From Colias croceus (taxonomy: Eukaryota; Arthropoda; Insecta; Lepidoptera; Pieridae): 64,000 bases of DNA. Made by a program: the position numbers and the translations under genes. This document shows, one piece after another, positions 23,489-35,749 of this stretch. Location of the stretch: the NCBI RefSeq assembly GCF_905220415.1, contig NC_059542.1, positions 9,424,001 to 9,488,000 of the forward strand, given 5' to 3'. The notes beneath the pieces were generated by a model, which saw nothing but the letters and a program-made list of their open reading frames with translations, was not told where the DNA came from and searched no databases. The first letter of the stretch is position 1. Every line of letters begins with the position of its first letter.

Positions 23489-23600
23489 AAACAGGTTAAC
23501 TTCTTATTAATTATATATTTTGTTTTTGTTATATATTTTTCTTATTAATTATATATATTTTATTATTATTTAAACAGGTTAACTTCTTATTAATTATATT
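23489..23600. repeat. 82-bp AT-rich tandem duplication
   Basis: AAACAGGTTAACTTCTTATT followed by AATTATAT occurs at about 23489 and again at 23571, with intermediate TTCTTATTAATTATATAT repeats between. A simple local duplication. Confidence 0.7.
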
Positions 23601-23970
23601 AGTACAGGAATTTCGTTGACTGTATTTGTGCACAAAAATAATGACGATATTCACCAACGCGTCATCCGTTCACTCCTCACCACAGTTATTTATTCTTCAT
23701 AGGATGATTACGAAATTAGCTGTTATAATATTTTGTATTTGTAAAATAACGCGTATTCAACAACGTTATAGATTTTCAAAATTATCCCAGCATTTTTTTT
23801 TTTGATCACTTGATTCTTCACTTCAGACTGATTTCTTTTCGCAAGCATTTCTAATAATAATAAATTGATAACGTTATATCCATTCTTAGAACCAATGATA
23901 GACATTTCTAGAAGCAGTAATAAGGTCATATTATTATAACCTATCCTACTTCCTTCCTACGAGTCCTTCC

Positions 23971-24173
23971 TACTAATATTATAAATGCGAAAGTTCGTGA
24001 GGATGTGTATGTGTGTGTTGTAATACTACTGAACTGATTACAATTAAATTTAGCACACATATAAAAGGTAACTTGGATTAACACATAGGTTTTATCCCAG
24101 AAATTCCACGGAAACGGGAACTATGCAGATTTTTCTTTGAAAACGCGGGCGAAGCCGCGGGCGGGAAGCTAGT
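23971..24173 (+). mobile_element. Helitron-like element, well preserved
   Basis: It begins TACTAATATTATAAATGCGA and ends GCGGGCGAAGCCGCGGGC then GGGAAGCTAG. It shares TTTAGCACACATAT and AACTTGGATTAACACATAGG with the copy at 10765-10987. Smaller TCCTTCCTAC duplications precede it. Confidence 0.8.
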
Positions 24174-26065
24174 ATCTAGTATAGATAGCTCGTAATTATA
24201 TAGATAGCAGATCTTATACCTCTATAAGGAGAATCTTATTTGTGCTGACTTATCTAATATCCCGCTTGGGATTGGTCTGTTCAGATGTAATTATAATTAA
24301 CTATCGAATTAACATTAGGTCACTGCAATACTGCAGTGTCAATTATACTGTGATAATACGATAATGATAATAATAATATGACTCTAATTTTCTGGAGTCT
24401 CCTAACGCTACCAATAGTGTATCTATAACATCATCATGGAAGATGGGTTTGCTAGAAAATATATTTTTGTAGTTCAGTGTATTTTTTTTACTGTTATGGT
24501 CTAAATTGATAAGCTTTAATATAGGTAAAAATAGTTTGGCCAGGCATTCGTCGTAGGCGTTGTAGGTGTATATAGGCGTTGCAGTTGCTTCATCTTCCTT
24601 CAAACTTACAATTAGAAAATATTAACCAAAATATTATATACAAAGGAAATTATATGCAAGTTGCGCTTCTTATGTACTAATTAATGTTCATCCAACTACT
24701 CTACGTATAACTGAAGAAAAAAAGTTTAAAAATTGCGTTATTGTGATTTTTAATAAATTTCCCACTACGTTATTTTTATTCTCTTGTCCCAATTTCAATT
24801 TATGTTCACATCCGAAATAATATTTGCGATGAGACGAACCATGAGTCGCTCGTTAAGCTGCGATTTGTCAAGTATTGACTTTGCCAGTTCGTTGCTTCAA
24901 GTACGGTTTATATTTTTTTCTCGAAAGATTTTCGCCCATTTGCCAACCGTTTTGCCGTTTGCTTTAGTAAAAGTTTGATCTGAATAAGCTTGAGTATGGT
25001 TTTGATCGTAATTAATCTTTCTTTGATATGATTGTTGACTTTATTTGTGGGAGCAAAAATAGCAATTCTAATTAATTGTTCTCCAGTTTTATTGGGCTAT
25101 CGACGCTGTTGAATATAATAAATAATTTTAATTCTCGTTAAGCAGTCATGTGTGATTCCCCAAAACAGCAATTTGGTGGCGCGATGAAAATAAATCGCGA
25201 ACGTTCGAATAATACGCATACGAATATAGTTCGAGAAATGGTGAAAAACCGGCAGTTGCACGGTTATTGCTGGAAAACAGGATTCGGAAAGGGATCCTCG
25301 CAATATATTGGTGTAAAACAAAGATTTGCAAATCAAACCTGGCACGAACCCACCTTAACCCTGCCAAAGCTCGCGCCGAATTCGCCCCATATAACAGGGT
25401 TTTCGAATTGTTTATTTAAATTTACGGAACACGCACTGTTTCTTTTTGTTTTCTTAAACTAAAATATATGTGAAATTAACTGTTGCTATAGTAAGATACC
25501 GTACCTGGTGTGTCACCTAAATTTTTTGTTGTTGTTGTAAGTATATCCCTCTGTATGTTTGGACTGCTATAATTTTTAGTCCTCTTTAGGCGCGAAATAA
25601 AGTGCAGTCAGCAAATAAATCATATATTTTTGAACTCTATTCTTTCTAAAAATAATGTGATGTACAAAAAATATAATTTGGTATCATAATTTCCTTTTAA
25701 AATTTTTCATCATCAAATTCAATACAACACAAGCTTTAAAACTTTTTACATTATATTTTAAGCCAATTATTATATTACATTTACACAAATAAAGTAACGA
25801 GTTCAAAATCTGTTTTGGTTAGCCGCAATATAACTAAATCGGAATTTTGATCGAACATTTCATTACGCTAATAGCTGATTGACTAAACGCATTCCACATT
25901 ACTGCAAAATTGACCTTTATACATTTTACCTGGTAACTTTTACCACAACGCGGTAATTTCACAAGCGAACAGCCAAAGAATCAATAGCATACATTCGCTT
26001 ATTTGCCAAATGAAAAAAAAAATGGTAATGCGAAAAAAATGTTGTGTGGTTTTATGAAACCACGG
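24174..26065. other. Non-coding stretch with unsupported short frames
   Basis: Frames at 24343-24603 (minus), 24784-24978 (+) and 25148-25462 (+, 104 codons) show no domain, no codon pattern distinct from background and no splice context. I do not call genes here. Confidence 0.45.
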
Positions 26066-26083
26066 CAAAAGTGAAACTTTTTT

Positions 26084-26826
26084 TTTTATTTTTTTATAAT
26101 AGAGCGGGTAACGGAGCAGGTGGGTCACCTAGTGAGGTGATCACCACCGCCCATGAGCACTCACAAAGTTACCTTTGTGAGGCTGTTACCGATTTTCGAA
26201 GGTGGGTGTAGGCTCTCTTTTTAAATAAGTCTATGTCAAACATGTACGGAAATACCGAACTTGGTAGACTGTTCCACAGGGTGGTGGTACGTGGAAAAAA
26301 GTGTCGCGAGAAGCGTACGGTACTCGTTCGCCAGCGGTCCAAATGATGTGCATGGAAGTTGGCTTTATGGCGGGCGGTGCGGTGGTGGAATTCCGCAGCA
26401 GGTATGAGCTCGAATAGCTCATTTGAACACTCCCCATGGTATATGCGATAGAAGACACACAGCGAGGCAATGTCCCTTCGCAAAGCAAGAGGGTCAAGCC
26501 GATCGCTAAGTCTTGGGTCGCCAATCATTCTAACTGCTCTACGTTGTACGCGATCAAGTGGAAGGAGTTGGTAAAACGGGGCACCAGCCCAGAGATGTGA
26601 GCAGTACTCCATGTGTGGCCGTATCTGAGCTTTATAAAGTAAAAGAAGATGGTCAGGCCTGAAGTACTGCTTCGCTCTATTAAGGACGCCCAGTTTTTTA
26701 GAAGCTAGAGAAGCTTTACCTTCCAAATGATCGCGAAACTGAACATCGTTAGAAACATTGACGCCAAGAATTGCGATGCTAGGCTTGACGCTGAGGGGAG
26801 TGTTCAAAAAGACTTGTTTCACACTA
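26084..26826 (-). mobile_element. 5'-truncated LINE (RT C-terminal part and 3' UTR)
   Basis: The minus strand holds the last ~217 codons of a reverse transcriptase ORF followed by a 3' UTR with a GGTGATCACC palindrome and an A-rich tail (26084-26098 as T's on +). The 5' end stops abruptly inside the ORF, typical of incomplete target-primed reverse transcription. A 14-bp inverted repeat (AAAGTGAAACTTTT at 26069-26082; its complement at 26931-26944) lies just outside. Confidence 0.85.
26169..26822 (-). pseudogene. LINE reverse transcriptase, C-terminal fragment
   Basis: A 217-codon open frame carries only the part downstream of the RT catalytic core: ILGVNVS, KKLGVLNRAKQYF, QIRPHMEYCSHLWAGA, RRAVRMIGDPRLSDRL, CVFYRIYHGECSNEL and TTTLWNSLPSSVFP. 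No YADD box is present, so it cannot be enzymatically active. The same order of motifs occurs in the element at 53952-55480, so both belong to one lineage (jockey/BS-like), distinct from the LINE at 2606-8300. The frame is uninterrupted to its stop, suggesting a fairly young insertion. Confidence 0.85.
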
Positions 26827-26986
26827 TAGACATTTATCTAAAAATTATCGTATTTGTACGATAATTATCGTACGTATCGTGCGTCACGCGACATGCGCTA
26901 CACAGACCAAAAAGTTTGAGACGATGTAATAAAAGTTTCACTTTAATAATAATATGTCCAATATTGGTAATCTTATCTTATCTTAA

Positions 26987-27165
26987 TAATATATATAATA
27001 TATAAATCTCGTGTCACAATGTTTGTCCTCAATGGACTCCTAAACCACTAAACCGATTATAATAAAATTCGCACACCATGTGCATTTCGATCCAACTTGA
27101 GAGATAGGAAAGTAAATCTCAAATCGTTTTAGAGAAAGCGGGCGAAGCGGCGGGCGGTAAGCTAG
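26987..27165 (+). mobile_element. Helitron-like element, diverged
   Basis: It begins near AATATATATAATATATAAAT, contains ACCACTAAACCGATTATAAT and ends GCGGGCGAAGCGGCGGGC then GGTAAGCTAG. Confidence 0.75.
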
Positions 27166-27795
27166 TAATCACATAAGTATTGTTTTCTTTAACGACAAAG
27201 CTTTTATATATTTGTAAGTATCTCTATAATGTTATGTTCATGTTTTTCTTGGAAACAATAAATCGAACTGCTAGAAATGATAAGTAGGCAGTACTTATAG
27301 ATGACGTGTATATGTACGACTGAATAAGTAGGCCACTTATGTTTAAAGTATGTACTGCTATTATCATGATACGTAAGAATATAATAATACAAAATACAGA
27401 TAGAGCGAGTGAACAGGAGTGCTTTAATAATGCAATTTTACATAAAATCCATCTTGTCTAAGATTTCGCGCGCCATTTTCCACCATCGATCAAAATGCCA
27501 CGCAATTTTAAACTTTAAAATCGTGTTGTATAATGAAGTTTTGATGAAAGTGCTGATGAAATGCTATACAATGCTCGATCTTATCTGAGACCATTATTAA
27601 GCTTTTAATGCTATTTACAATATTATTATCAAATAGCCATGAAAGAGAATCCATTTATATATTAAATCTGTTAGAAGCATAGTCAATAGTGATGCATTCA
27701 TTAATCGAACAGTTAACATAGGTACTATTTTATCGATAATCGAACGAATTAAATGTTTGACATGTTTTCTACGAAACTACAAAAAGGATATTGAT
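27166..27795. other. Non-coding stretch
   Basis: AT-rich; no feature recognised. Confidence 0.5.
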
Positions 27796-27899
27796 ACGGT
27801 TTTTTTTAATAGATAGAGTGATTCAAGAGGAAAGTTTTATTATATAATTTATACTAAAAGGGTTTAGACAAAGCAGGCGAAACCGCGAGCGGAAAGCTA
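27796..27899 (+). mobile_element. 3' fragment of a Helitron-like element
   Basis: It contains TAGAGTGATTCAAGAGGAAA and ends GCAGGCGAAACCGCGAGCGG then AAAGCTAT, a decayed CTAG end. The 5' half is missing. Confidence 0.6.
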
Positions 27900-28254
27900 T
27901 ATCGCTTTGAGTAACCAAAATTAACACACACGATATTTCAGATCAAGAAAAAAAGGAACGGAAGAGCTAGTTCATAACAAATAGTTATTTACTTGAACCA
28001 GTTTCTAATGCCATTTAAAATTATTCAGTAAAAAGTCTTGTTGTTTCCAAAAGACTGAACATAATTGTAATCTAACCAGACTCGTTGGAGAAATTATGAC
28101 AACATTAATTAATCTATCAAATTTCCAACTCACTGAGGTTTGTTCTAACGTAACGAAGCAATATTTTAACTCTCGTATTTCTTGTAAAATGGAATAAGTA
28201 ACAGTACATAATATTTATTGGGAAATTCAATACTTCTATTTTTAAAAAACTCAA

Positions 28255-28464
28255 AGGTGACTGATATAGTGATCTATTAACGCACAGCCCAAACCACTGG
28301 ACGTATCGGGCTGAAATTTGGCATGCAGGTAGATGTCATAACGTAGGCGTCCCCTAAGAAAGGATTTTAGAAAATTCATCCTAAAAGGGGTAAAATAGGT
28401 GATGAAAACTTATACCATGAAAATTTATCTTTTCCACGCAAGCGAAGCTACGGGCAAAAGCTAG
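28255..28464 (+). mobile_element. Helitron-like element, separate subfamily
   Basis: The interior (AAACCACTGGACGTATCGGG, CTGAAATTTGGCATGCAGGT) differs from the other copies, but the end is the same type: GCGAAGCTACGGGCAAAAG then CTAG at 28461-28464. Confidence 0.7.
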
Positions 28465-28821
28465 TTATTAATAATCTTTTTGATAGCTATATTGTGGCGA
28501 TATGCAGATTGTTTTTATTTATTTGATTCCATTGCTTTTTAAGATTTTTTAAAGAATAGTAAAAATCAACCGTACGCTCGCTCATTTAACTTGTTTCACT
28601 AGTTCTGTATAATTTTGATATGAAAATAAATACACAATTGAAGCATAATATGTAGGTAGGTAGCATTTGGGTTATAAGCTATTTGAAATCATTTGTGCAT
28701 CTAATATAATATAATATAAAAATGATACTAAGGGTTCCGTAAAAATAACAAAGAGCAACAGAAATTCCCTGACATTGTAAAATATACCAAATATGAGTAA
28801 GAAATAATCCATTTTTCGCGA

Positions 28822-28977
28822 ATTTTCGAAGTGAAATTTATTTGAGAGTAAAATTTCAAGGTCGCGTCATGGCAGTACCGTCATGTCATGGAGTGAGGCT
28901 ACGATTTTGGTATATTTGTTTCTTGCCAAAGACGTTTCACTTCTGACACATGTGCTGCACACACTCACAAAGTTTTT
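28822..28977 (+). repeat. Interspersed repeat, copy 2, abutting a host exon
   Basis: It contains GTCGCGTCA, GAGTGAGGCTACGATTTTGG, CTTGCCAAAGACGTTTCAC and TTCTGACACATGTG in the same order as the minus strand of 886-1034. It ends about 13 bases before the acceptor AG of the exon at 28991, so the pyrimidine tract TTTTTTTTTTCTTTCCAG directly follows, and may derive from, its 3' edge. Confidence 0.7.
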
Positions 28978-28990
28978 TTTTTCTTTCCAG

Positions 28991-29124
28991 AGCTGCCCCC
29001 AGAGAAGCCAACGATAAAAGCGGAGAAGGGATGGTACGCCTCAGGGGACTCGCTTAGGGCCCAGTGTATATCTCCACCAGCTGACCCGCCGGCTAACCTC
29101 ACTTGGTTACTTAATGGACGTGAT
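28991..29124 (+). CDS. Beaten-path family protein, exon: start of second Ig domain
   Basis: Beat proteins are secreted or membrane-anchored Ig-domain proteins of insect neurons that bind Sidestep-family receptors during axon guidance. This 134-bp exon lies between the acceptor TTTCTTTCCAG and the donor GTGAGT. It begins with two bases of a split codon and ends on a codon boundary. It encodes LPPEKPTIKAEKGWYASGDS, then LRAQCISPP and ANLTWLLNGRD. The linker LPPEKP, first Ig cysteine (AQC) and tryptophan (LTW) match the second Beat Ig domain in order and spacing. The preceding exon with the first Ig domain is not in view. A 12.7 kb intron follows. Family assignment comes from pattern recognition together with the exon at 45634; the paralogue is not resolved. 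Confidence 0.78.
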
Positions 29125-32100
29125 GTGAGTTATGATTAATTTTGTAGTTAGAATTTCTTTACGATGAGCTCTTTGAAAATCTTTGAAAACCGTAATTCGA
29201 TATTTCAATTCTAAAACTGTTAACACTGTTAAAACTGTAACTGTTAGTCTTCACTTTATCGGTGATAATATATACTACTGCTTGTTTTTTATATAATAAC
29301 GGGCAAATAAACTTGTAGAGCTATTCTTCTAAATAATTAAGTACTAAGATTCTTACCTTATAACGTGGTCATTTCATATTAATATTCGCAAAATATAAAC
29401 TTGTTAACGTGTAAATCTCCTACTATTATGAGTACCTACCTAATATTCTTTAGTAAATTTGTTTCTCTGAATGTTTAGTGCAATATCTTGAAACAAACGA
29501 GTTTTGTACCTTACTCTACCATTAATTACTGCATTTTATATTCCCAAAGTAGAACATGTTAAGTACAAATTATTTTTAGTCATTTTTTGCTATTTATACA
29601 AAATATTCATAACCTTTAAATGAAGCACTACGTCATCAAAAGCATTACAAATCGCTATTATAAGAAGAAAGTGGAATCAGCTTAGAGGAAAATAAATTAT
29701 CTTGAATTCTCACCCTCTGATTGAAAGGTGAGTCCCCTTATAGGGATAAACCGCTTTCATCAACCCTTAACCGAAACTTATACCCAATAATATTTTACCT
29801 ATTCTTCAAAGAGTGTTTGAAAAATAACATTTTTGTAAGAATGTTCAATAAACAATGTTTTGGACAGAATAGGTACCTATTAGTAAATAAACGGACAGTT
29901 GTATGATTGATATTAGATTAGATATGCCTACATGAAGAAAATAATATCTAACCTGGCTTTGGACATGGGTACAGAGCCATATAGGTACCTGTAGGTAGCC
30001 TATAGAGATTACCTACAAATACAGGGTCAAGTTTAGATTCCCAGTGAAGTAAAGCTTTATTTAGGTAAATAAGGTAAAAACCTCACATGCTATAATACAA
30101 AATTTTGCTACACTATCTTCCGGATAAAACCTGATTAAACCAGTCCAATCAAAAATCAACCACCAATAACACAAAACACACAATATTATGTACCTAATCA
30201 TGTGCTACTTAGCCATTCATTAAGCTAGTGCTTATAATTATCAATTAGAAATACTCGTCAACTGACGCGTGACGTGACGTCATGACAGTCGTGATGGATG
30301 AGATCCAACCTAGATTCAACAAAGAAAGCGTTAATAAATTCACTGTATAATTAGACATTCGATAACCCGCTTTAATGCAGAATTTAATTATCGAAGTAAT
30401 TTGAGAAATAATCTGGTTGAAGTGTTCATGAAATTTGTTTTATTAAAATTCTTCAATAATTGCGAATTTATACAACCTTGACTATGCGACTTGCTTATTT
30501 TGTTGAAATATAACTAGGTTATTGATAAATGGATTATTGTAGAAACAAGCTTTCCGGAGGTATGTTATGACTTACGACCCGTCATAATTAGGGTGTTAAT
30601 ATTCTCTTATTAAATGTTGAAATTGTTAGACTTTGCTATATTCACAATGTTAAAATATACTTAATATTAAAATAACTGAAAGAGATATGCTTTTTAATTA
30701 GTAAAATTATGTTTAAATTCAGATAATATTGGCCCTCCGGTTTGTTTAAACACTATAAAACAGTAATTAACATTTAGACTATAGACGTAGTGAAACAATT
30801 TTAATAATTATTACAATAACATTTTACAAGTTACTGTACCAAATAAAATAAACATAATATTCAATACTGTGTCTGGGTGTTAATTACCTATATATTTATA
30901 TAAGTATGTATATTAGCCAACTGGTTTCCATAACACAAGCGAAAGCTTAGTATGGGATCAGATCGTGCCGTGTGTGAAAACTGTCCTGAAATATTTATTT
31001 ATTTATTACTGCTTATATTCTTTACGGTTGCCTACCTACCGCAGCTTACCATCAGTTAACACCCCTGTATTTATTTTCGCAGAGAAAGTTCTGGATAAAC
31101 TGCATGCAATACTTTTATACACTCATACTTGATTCGCTTAATCCGATATAATATTTATTACCAATGCGGTGTTCAGAGCAAGCGGAAAGCTCTACAGAAT
31201 GAACGATAATTGTTTTTCCATTTAAATTAAAGTCGTTTTTCAAACTTTTTTAATTTAAAATCAGTTTCGAGTGCGTAAAATGCACAATATAAAATTTATG
31301 TACTTATTTTTGGATACTAGTTCCCAGGTAAAATGTGGACAAAAAGGTTGCATTGCAAAATTAATAGTCAGATTTCTCAAAATCTACTTAAAACAGAAGC
31401 AATTTAATTTTCTCCTTCAACTTTTATCTCCGTAAAGAAAAGTACATAATGCACTGCATATTTTTATGTAGACCTAAAACTAGCGCGTACACTTACGCAC
31501 GATACGTACATTTAAGTTTAATTTATTTCAAATCACTTTCAAATGCAATAATATGAATTACTACCATTAAAATATCAGAAACAACATTTGAATGAACTTG
31601 TTTTTTGTCCTTATAATTTGAAACTTTAAAGAAACATGAATATTATTCCTTTTATTGTGATAAATATAAATTATTATGGATGTGGCCACATGTCGTTAAA
31701 AGCGTCATCAATTGTACAATGACGTTAATTTAAATCGAGAATGTGAATATTGAGATTACTTTTTGAGTACCTTCTGGGCGTTAATTGACCCTTAATATTA
31801 ATTTAATAATATGATACGATAAAGGCCTGCAATGTGTCTTTTTGTTTATTTTACTTAAATTTCAACTTCTGCAGTAATTTCTCGTGTATTTAAGATTTTT
31901 AGAGCGCCGAAATATTTGAGGAATATATCAGCTCTACGGTGGTCTTCAATAAATATTATAAAAATCAATGTTGTTATGCTTAGTTACTTGTAAAAAATAT
32001 TATATTGCAGATTTAACAATTACGTTAACATTTATAGAGGTTATAGTCGAAACAGTAATACCTAGAGCTACGTACTACGGTATTTACCCGAATTCTGTAA

Positions 32101-35100
32101 ACAAAACTAGGTACTCATCTGATTCACTATTAGCGATCTCTATAACAGTTAACATAAATATGAATTTTATTGAATCTATGATATTATTAGCGTTCTAATG
32201 ATATAAATTCATTGAATCTATGATATAATAATCACTTCATGACACCACTCATTATAGCTTGCATATTTGACGAATTATCGTAAACTAAGTGTATACCGTA
32301 GACCGCAAAATTTTCACTTCAACGCCACATTGACAAATTAATATGTTACATAACAATTTTATACATGAACCACGTTGCATTAATTATCTTTTGCAACTAG
32401 AATTTTGTACTCGTATCCTACCATGAATGTACAATGGAGAAAATTCAATTCCGTGCACAATTTTAGCGGGCGAATGTTGAATTCATGAAATAATGGGTTC
32501 AAATAGTTCATTCGAATTATAAAGTTACTCTCTTGTGACGTACACATTGAATAAGGTAAATAAGACAGGGTTTCGTTCCGTTTTATTCAGACTCAAAAGT
32601 GTACACATAAGTTCTTGTTCTGTAGAATTTGACATTGTTATGTATATTTTAAACTGAATTCCCTTTGCAATAATAATGATTTTACCCTAATGGTGATTTA
32701 ACATGTATTCAATAATGTAACATCATCATTAATATTTAAGAAAGCAGTTCAAGTATCATCACATTTTAGTCTAATTTCAACTAACCAACAGATTAAAAAG
32801 GTAGAAAAATAAAAAGTGCCGATCGTTCAAATATTTAGCTCCCTGAGATAGGACCACAGCAACGCGTCATCCCTGTGAAAAAACAAAAGTACGAACGTAT
32901 GCTTTTGATTTCATAGACAAGCACAATTCTATTCACCTATTATTTTCGCCTTTCACGAACGTTTGGTCCAACTTTCCTTTGAAAGTCTCTCATAATCTGC
33001 TGCGTCATCGTTGTTTCGAACATAGTATTTTTAAGCGATACGATACATTCCGTGTCATACAGTTTGACAATAAAACTACCGCTTTCCGTCCGTAGCACAA
33101 ACTTCAATAACATGTGAAACATGTTTTCACATCGAAAGACTCCTTTCGACTTCACTGAATCGAATAACAAAACGTTTGCAAATGCTCTATTTTCAATTCA
33201 CATATATATTTATCGGTCTGGAAATAATCGTTCGTCGTGTGTACAAATCGGCAAAGAACAGGCTGTTTATGTGGAGGCATTTAGTTACGGATATTCGCTA
33301 CAAATTCGTATGTATTAATCGAGATTCAGACAGAACAAGTTTTACGTATTTTTAGTTCCAAGGGTACCAATCTCTATTCGATATTGCCTTTTATCCGTCC
33401 TTAAACTTTACCTTATAATCGGATAAGTAGATACGGTTATAATTGCAATAATATTATTAATTTATAGATTAGATACTAAAGTTATCTAAATAAACAACCA
33501 ATACAATTTTTCTCTTAAATATTATTCTTTATTCTTATAACATATTTTTACTAGAAAAACTACCTACCATACTAATTCCCCCACAAAATATATAAGTAGG
33601 TACCTACAAGTATCCACTTAACAACTTATTTATAAATAATTTAATATTCATGTAAAATTAATTGAATGCAATCAAATTTAATTTCCATTACCCGGTTAAT
33701 CTAGGCTTATCGTTTTGTATATGTTTAATTATATTAAATCTCTTGTGCCCGCACCTGAAAATACATGGTAAAGTTTCAATTACATACAGCAGTCGTATTA
33801 ATTACATCTTAAATAAATTCAACGTGATTTTCGTGGAAAAGACGTCATTTACAATACCCATGACGATGCAGTACAAATCATTATTGGAACAGCGTTCAAC
33901 GTTCGACATTCATTGGGCTAAAATAAACTGAAATCATTTATGGAGTTTCCTTCATGATATTAAAGATTATTTATTATACATAGTACGTACGACATTGCAA
34001 TATGAAGTTATATAATAAGGAAAACCTTTTGACGTTAACGTTTTAATAAATAATTTCAACATTTTCTAAAAGAACTTACCATTTTTTTTTCTACGAACGA
34101 GATATCAAAAACACAAGTTTAAAACTATTTATGAAATCGTTCCTATGCTATATGAAACTGCAAACATTCATAACCCACCGGATTATTTATTAAGTACACC
34201 TATTAATAAAGGCAGGACGATTCAATTCTTTCGCGACCCATATCACAAAATGACAAGACCGATTATTCGTAACCTTCCAACTGCGAAGATATTGTCAAAT
34301 AAACTGCCACATGCACAAAGGAGGAGTTCCAACAGGGGACGGAGCTAGCGGTCAGTCCATGTATTCAATATTATAACGTTGATAAATAGCTTTCGTTTTT
34401 TGGATTTTGTACGCAAAATGTCTAACATGTCACTGGGTTATTAACCTTAATTTTAAGCGGACATAGGCACGTTATGCGCAAAAAGTTGACGCTTAATTTA
34501 GTTCATTGCGAATCTATAATAATCTAATCTTTTCATAGCAAGAGCAAGATAAGATAACAAAGACAGTAGTAAGCCATAGGTAGATATTATAAGTATAATA
34601 TTATGTAGATAGCGTATAACTCTACCAAATAGAAAAACAGGAGTTTTCATTCGTCACCATATTATCACATCTTAACAATTGTAACCAATAATATTTCTCT
34701 TCTATCTGTCATTCCATCTAAATCTACCACAAATGAAACAAATAACATTCTCAGTTCGTAAAACGCAAATGCTAGTCAATATTCACTTCTAAAATATTAT
34801 AATATTATTAATACATCCCGTAACAAAACACGCTGTCTTCACATAGTTATTGTATTGCATGTAATAAAGAATTTTATCTCACTACAGTTTGTTCAACAGC
34901 ACTTCGAGCTGAAAGTTTTTAAAAGTACGCTGAAAGGGTGTTGTTAAATGATAAGGAACTTTGCACCTCAGTAAATGAGCTAAGTTAATCTTTGTTCTAA
35001 GTGTCCAACTATCTTAATACAATGAAGAAGTTGGAACTATGGATATTCTGTGTATTCTTTTAAACTACGTAGCCTACTGCCTCTGTGAAATGTATTATCA

Positions 35101-35591
35101 TGTAAGAGCACATTTATATTAAACTGATAGAAAATGTAAAGAGGATTTTGAAATATAGAATGAATTAATAATTAATATCTATACTTGGCTTTTTTAATGT
35201 ATAGTGTGGTAAAATTATTTAATACAGGATTATTTAATATAAATTTTATTCACGTTAATGTTAGCATTGAGTAGCTTTAAATGAAATCAGAACTTTCTAT
35301 TAGTCTTGTAACCTGATTTTTATTTAAATCATACTGAATTATTCTCAGTAAATCGTCTCAAAAGTTCTGTTCCTATCTTTCTTCCCGAAATTTTCTCTTT
35401 ACCAATATATTATAGATTTGAGGAAACTTTTGGAAAGTATGCCCGACATATAATACTATATTAACATTGCTTTTTTTTATAATTCCTTAATAATATCACT
35501 GAACACTTTTCTACGAAATATTACCATGAAAACGTTAAAGTTATTACTTTGTAACAACTTCCCGTATGATAATAATTTCGTGAAATTAAGG
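29125..35591. other. Intron of the Beat-like gene, first half
   Basis: The first 6.5 kb of a 12.7 kb intron. It is AT-rich and no transposon with clear ends was recognised. The 76-codon minus frame at 32940-33170 is unsupported, and short repeats near 32160-32240 (ATTGAATCTATGATAT twice) are local duplications. Confidence 0.55.
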
Positions 35592-35749
35592 GCTAGCGTG
35601 CAAGAGCAACTTTTGTCTCCGCAACTATTTTCATCTCTCCCATCAACTCTATGGGGACTTGCGTCGCTACGTGCGCGCACTTTCTTACTAGCCCATGGGT
35701 GGGAGAGACAAAATAGTTGCGGAGACAAAAGTTGCTCTTGCGCGCTAGC
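35592..35749. mobile_element. Foldback element with ~50-bp inverted arms
   Basis: The left arm 35592-35642 begins GCTAGCGTGCAAGAGCAACT; the right arm 35700-35749 is its near-exact reverse complement (GTTGCTCTTGCGCGCTAGC), with about three mismatches. The 57-bp centre contains GTCGCTACGTGCGCGCAC. The whole would form a long hairpin. Overlapping frames on both strands over it are by-products of the palindrome. Non-autonomous foldback DNA transposon or MITE. Confidence 0.85.

Noticed and set aside
25148..25462. 104-codon + strand ORF
   Set aside because: No domain, signal peptide, splice context or repeat partner; overlapping frames on the other strand are equally long.
32940..33170. 76-codon minus ORF with fairly protein-like composition
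   Set aside because: It is opposite to the host gene, has no recognisable motif and no second exon; left uncalled.
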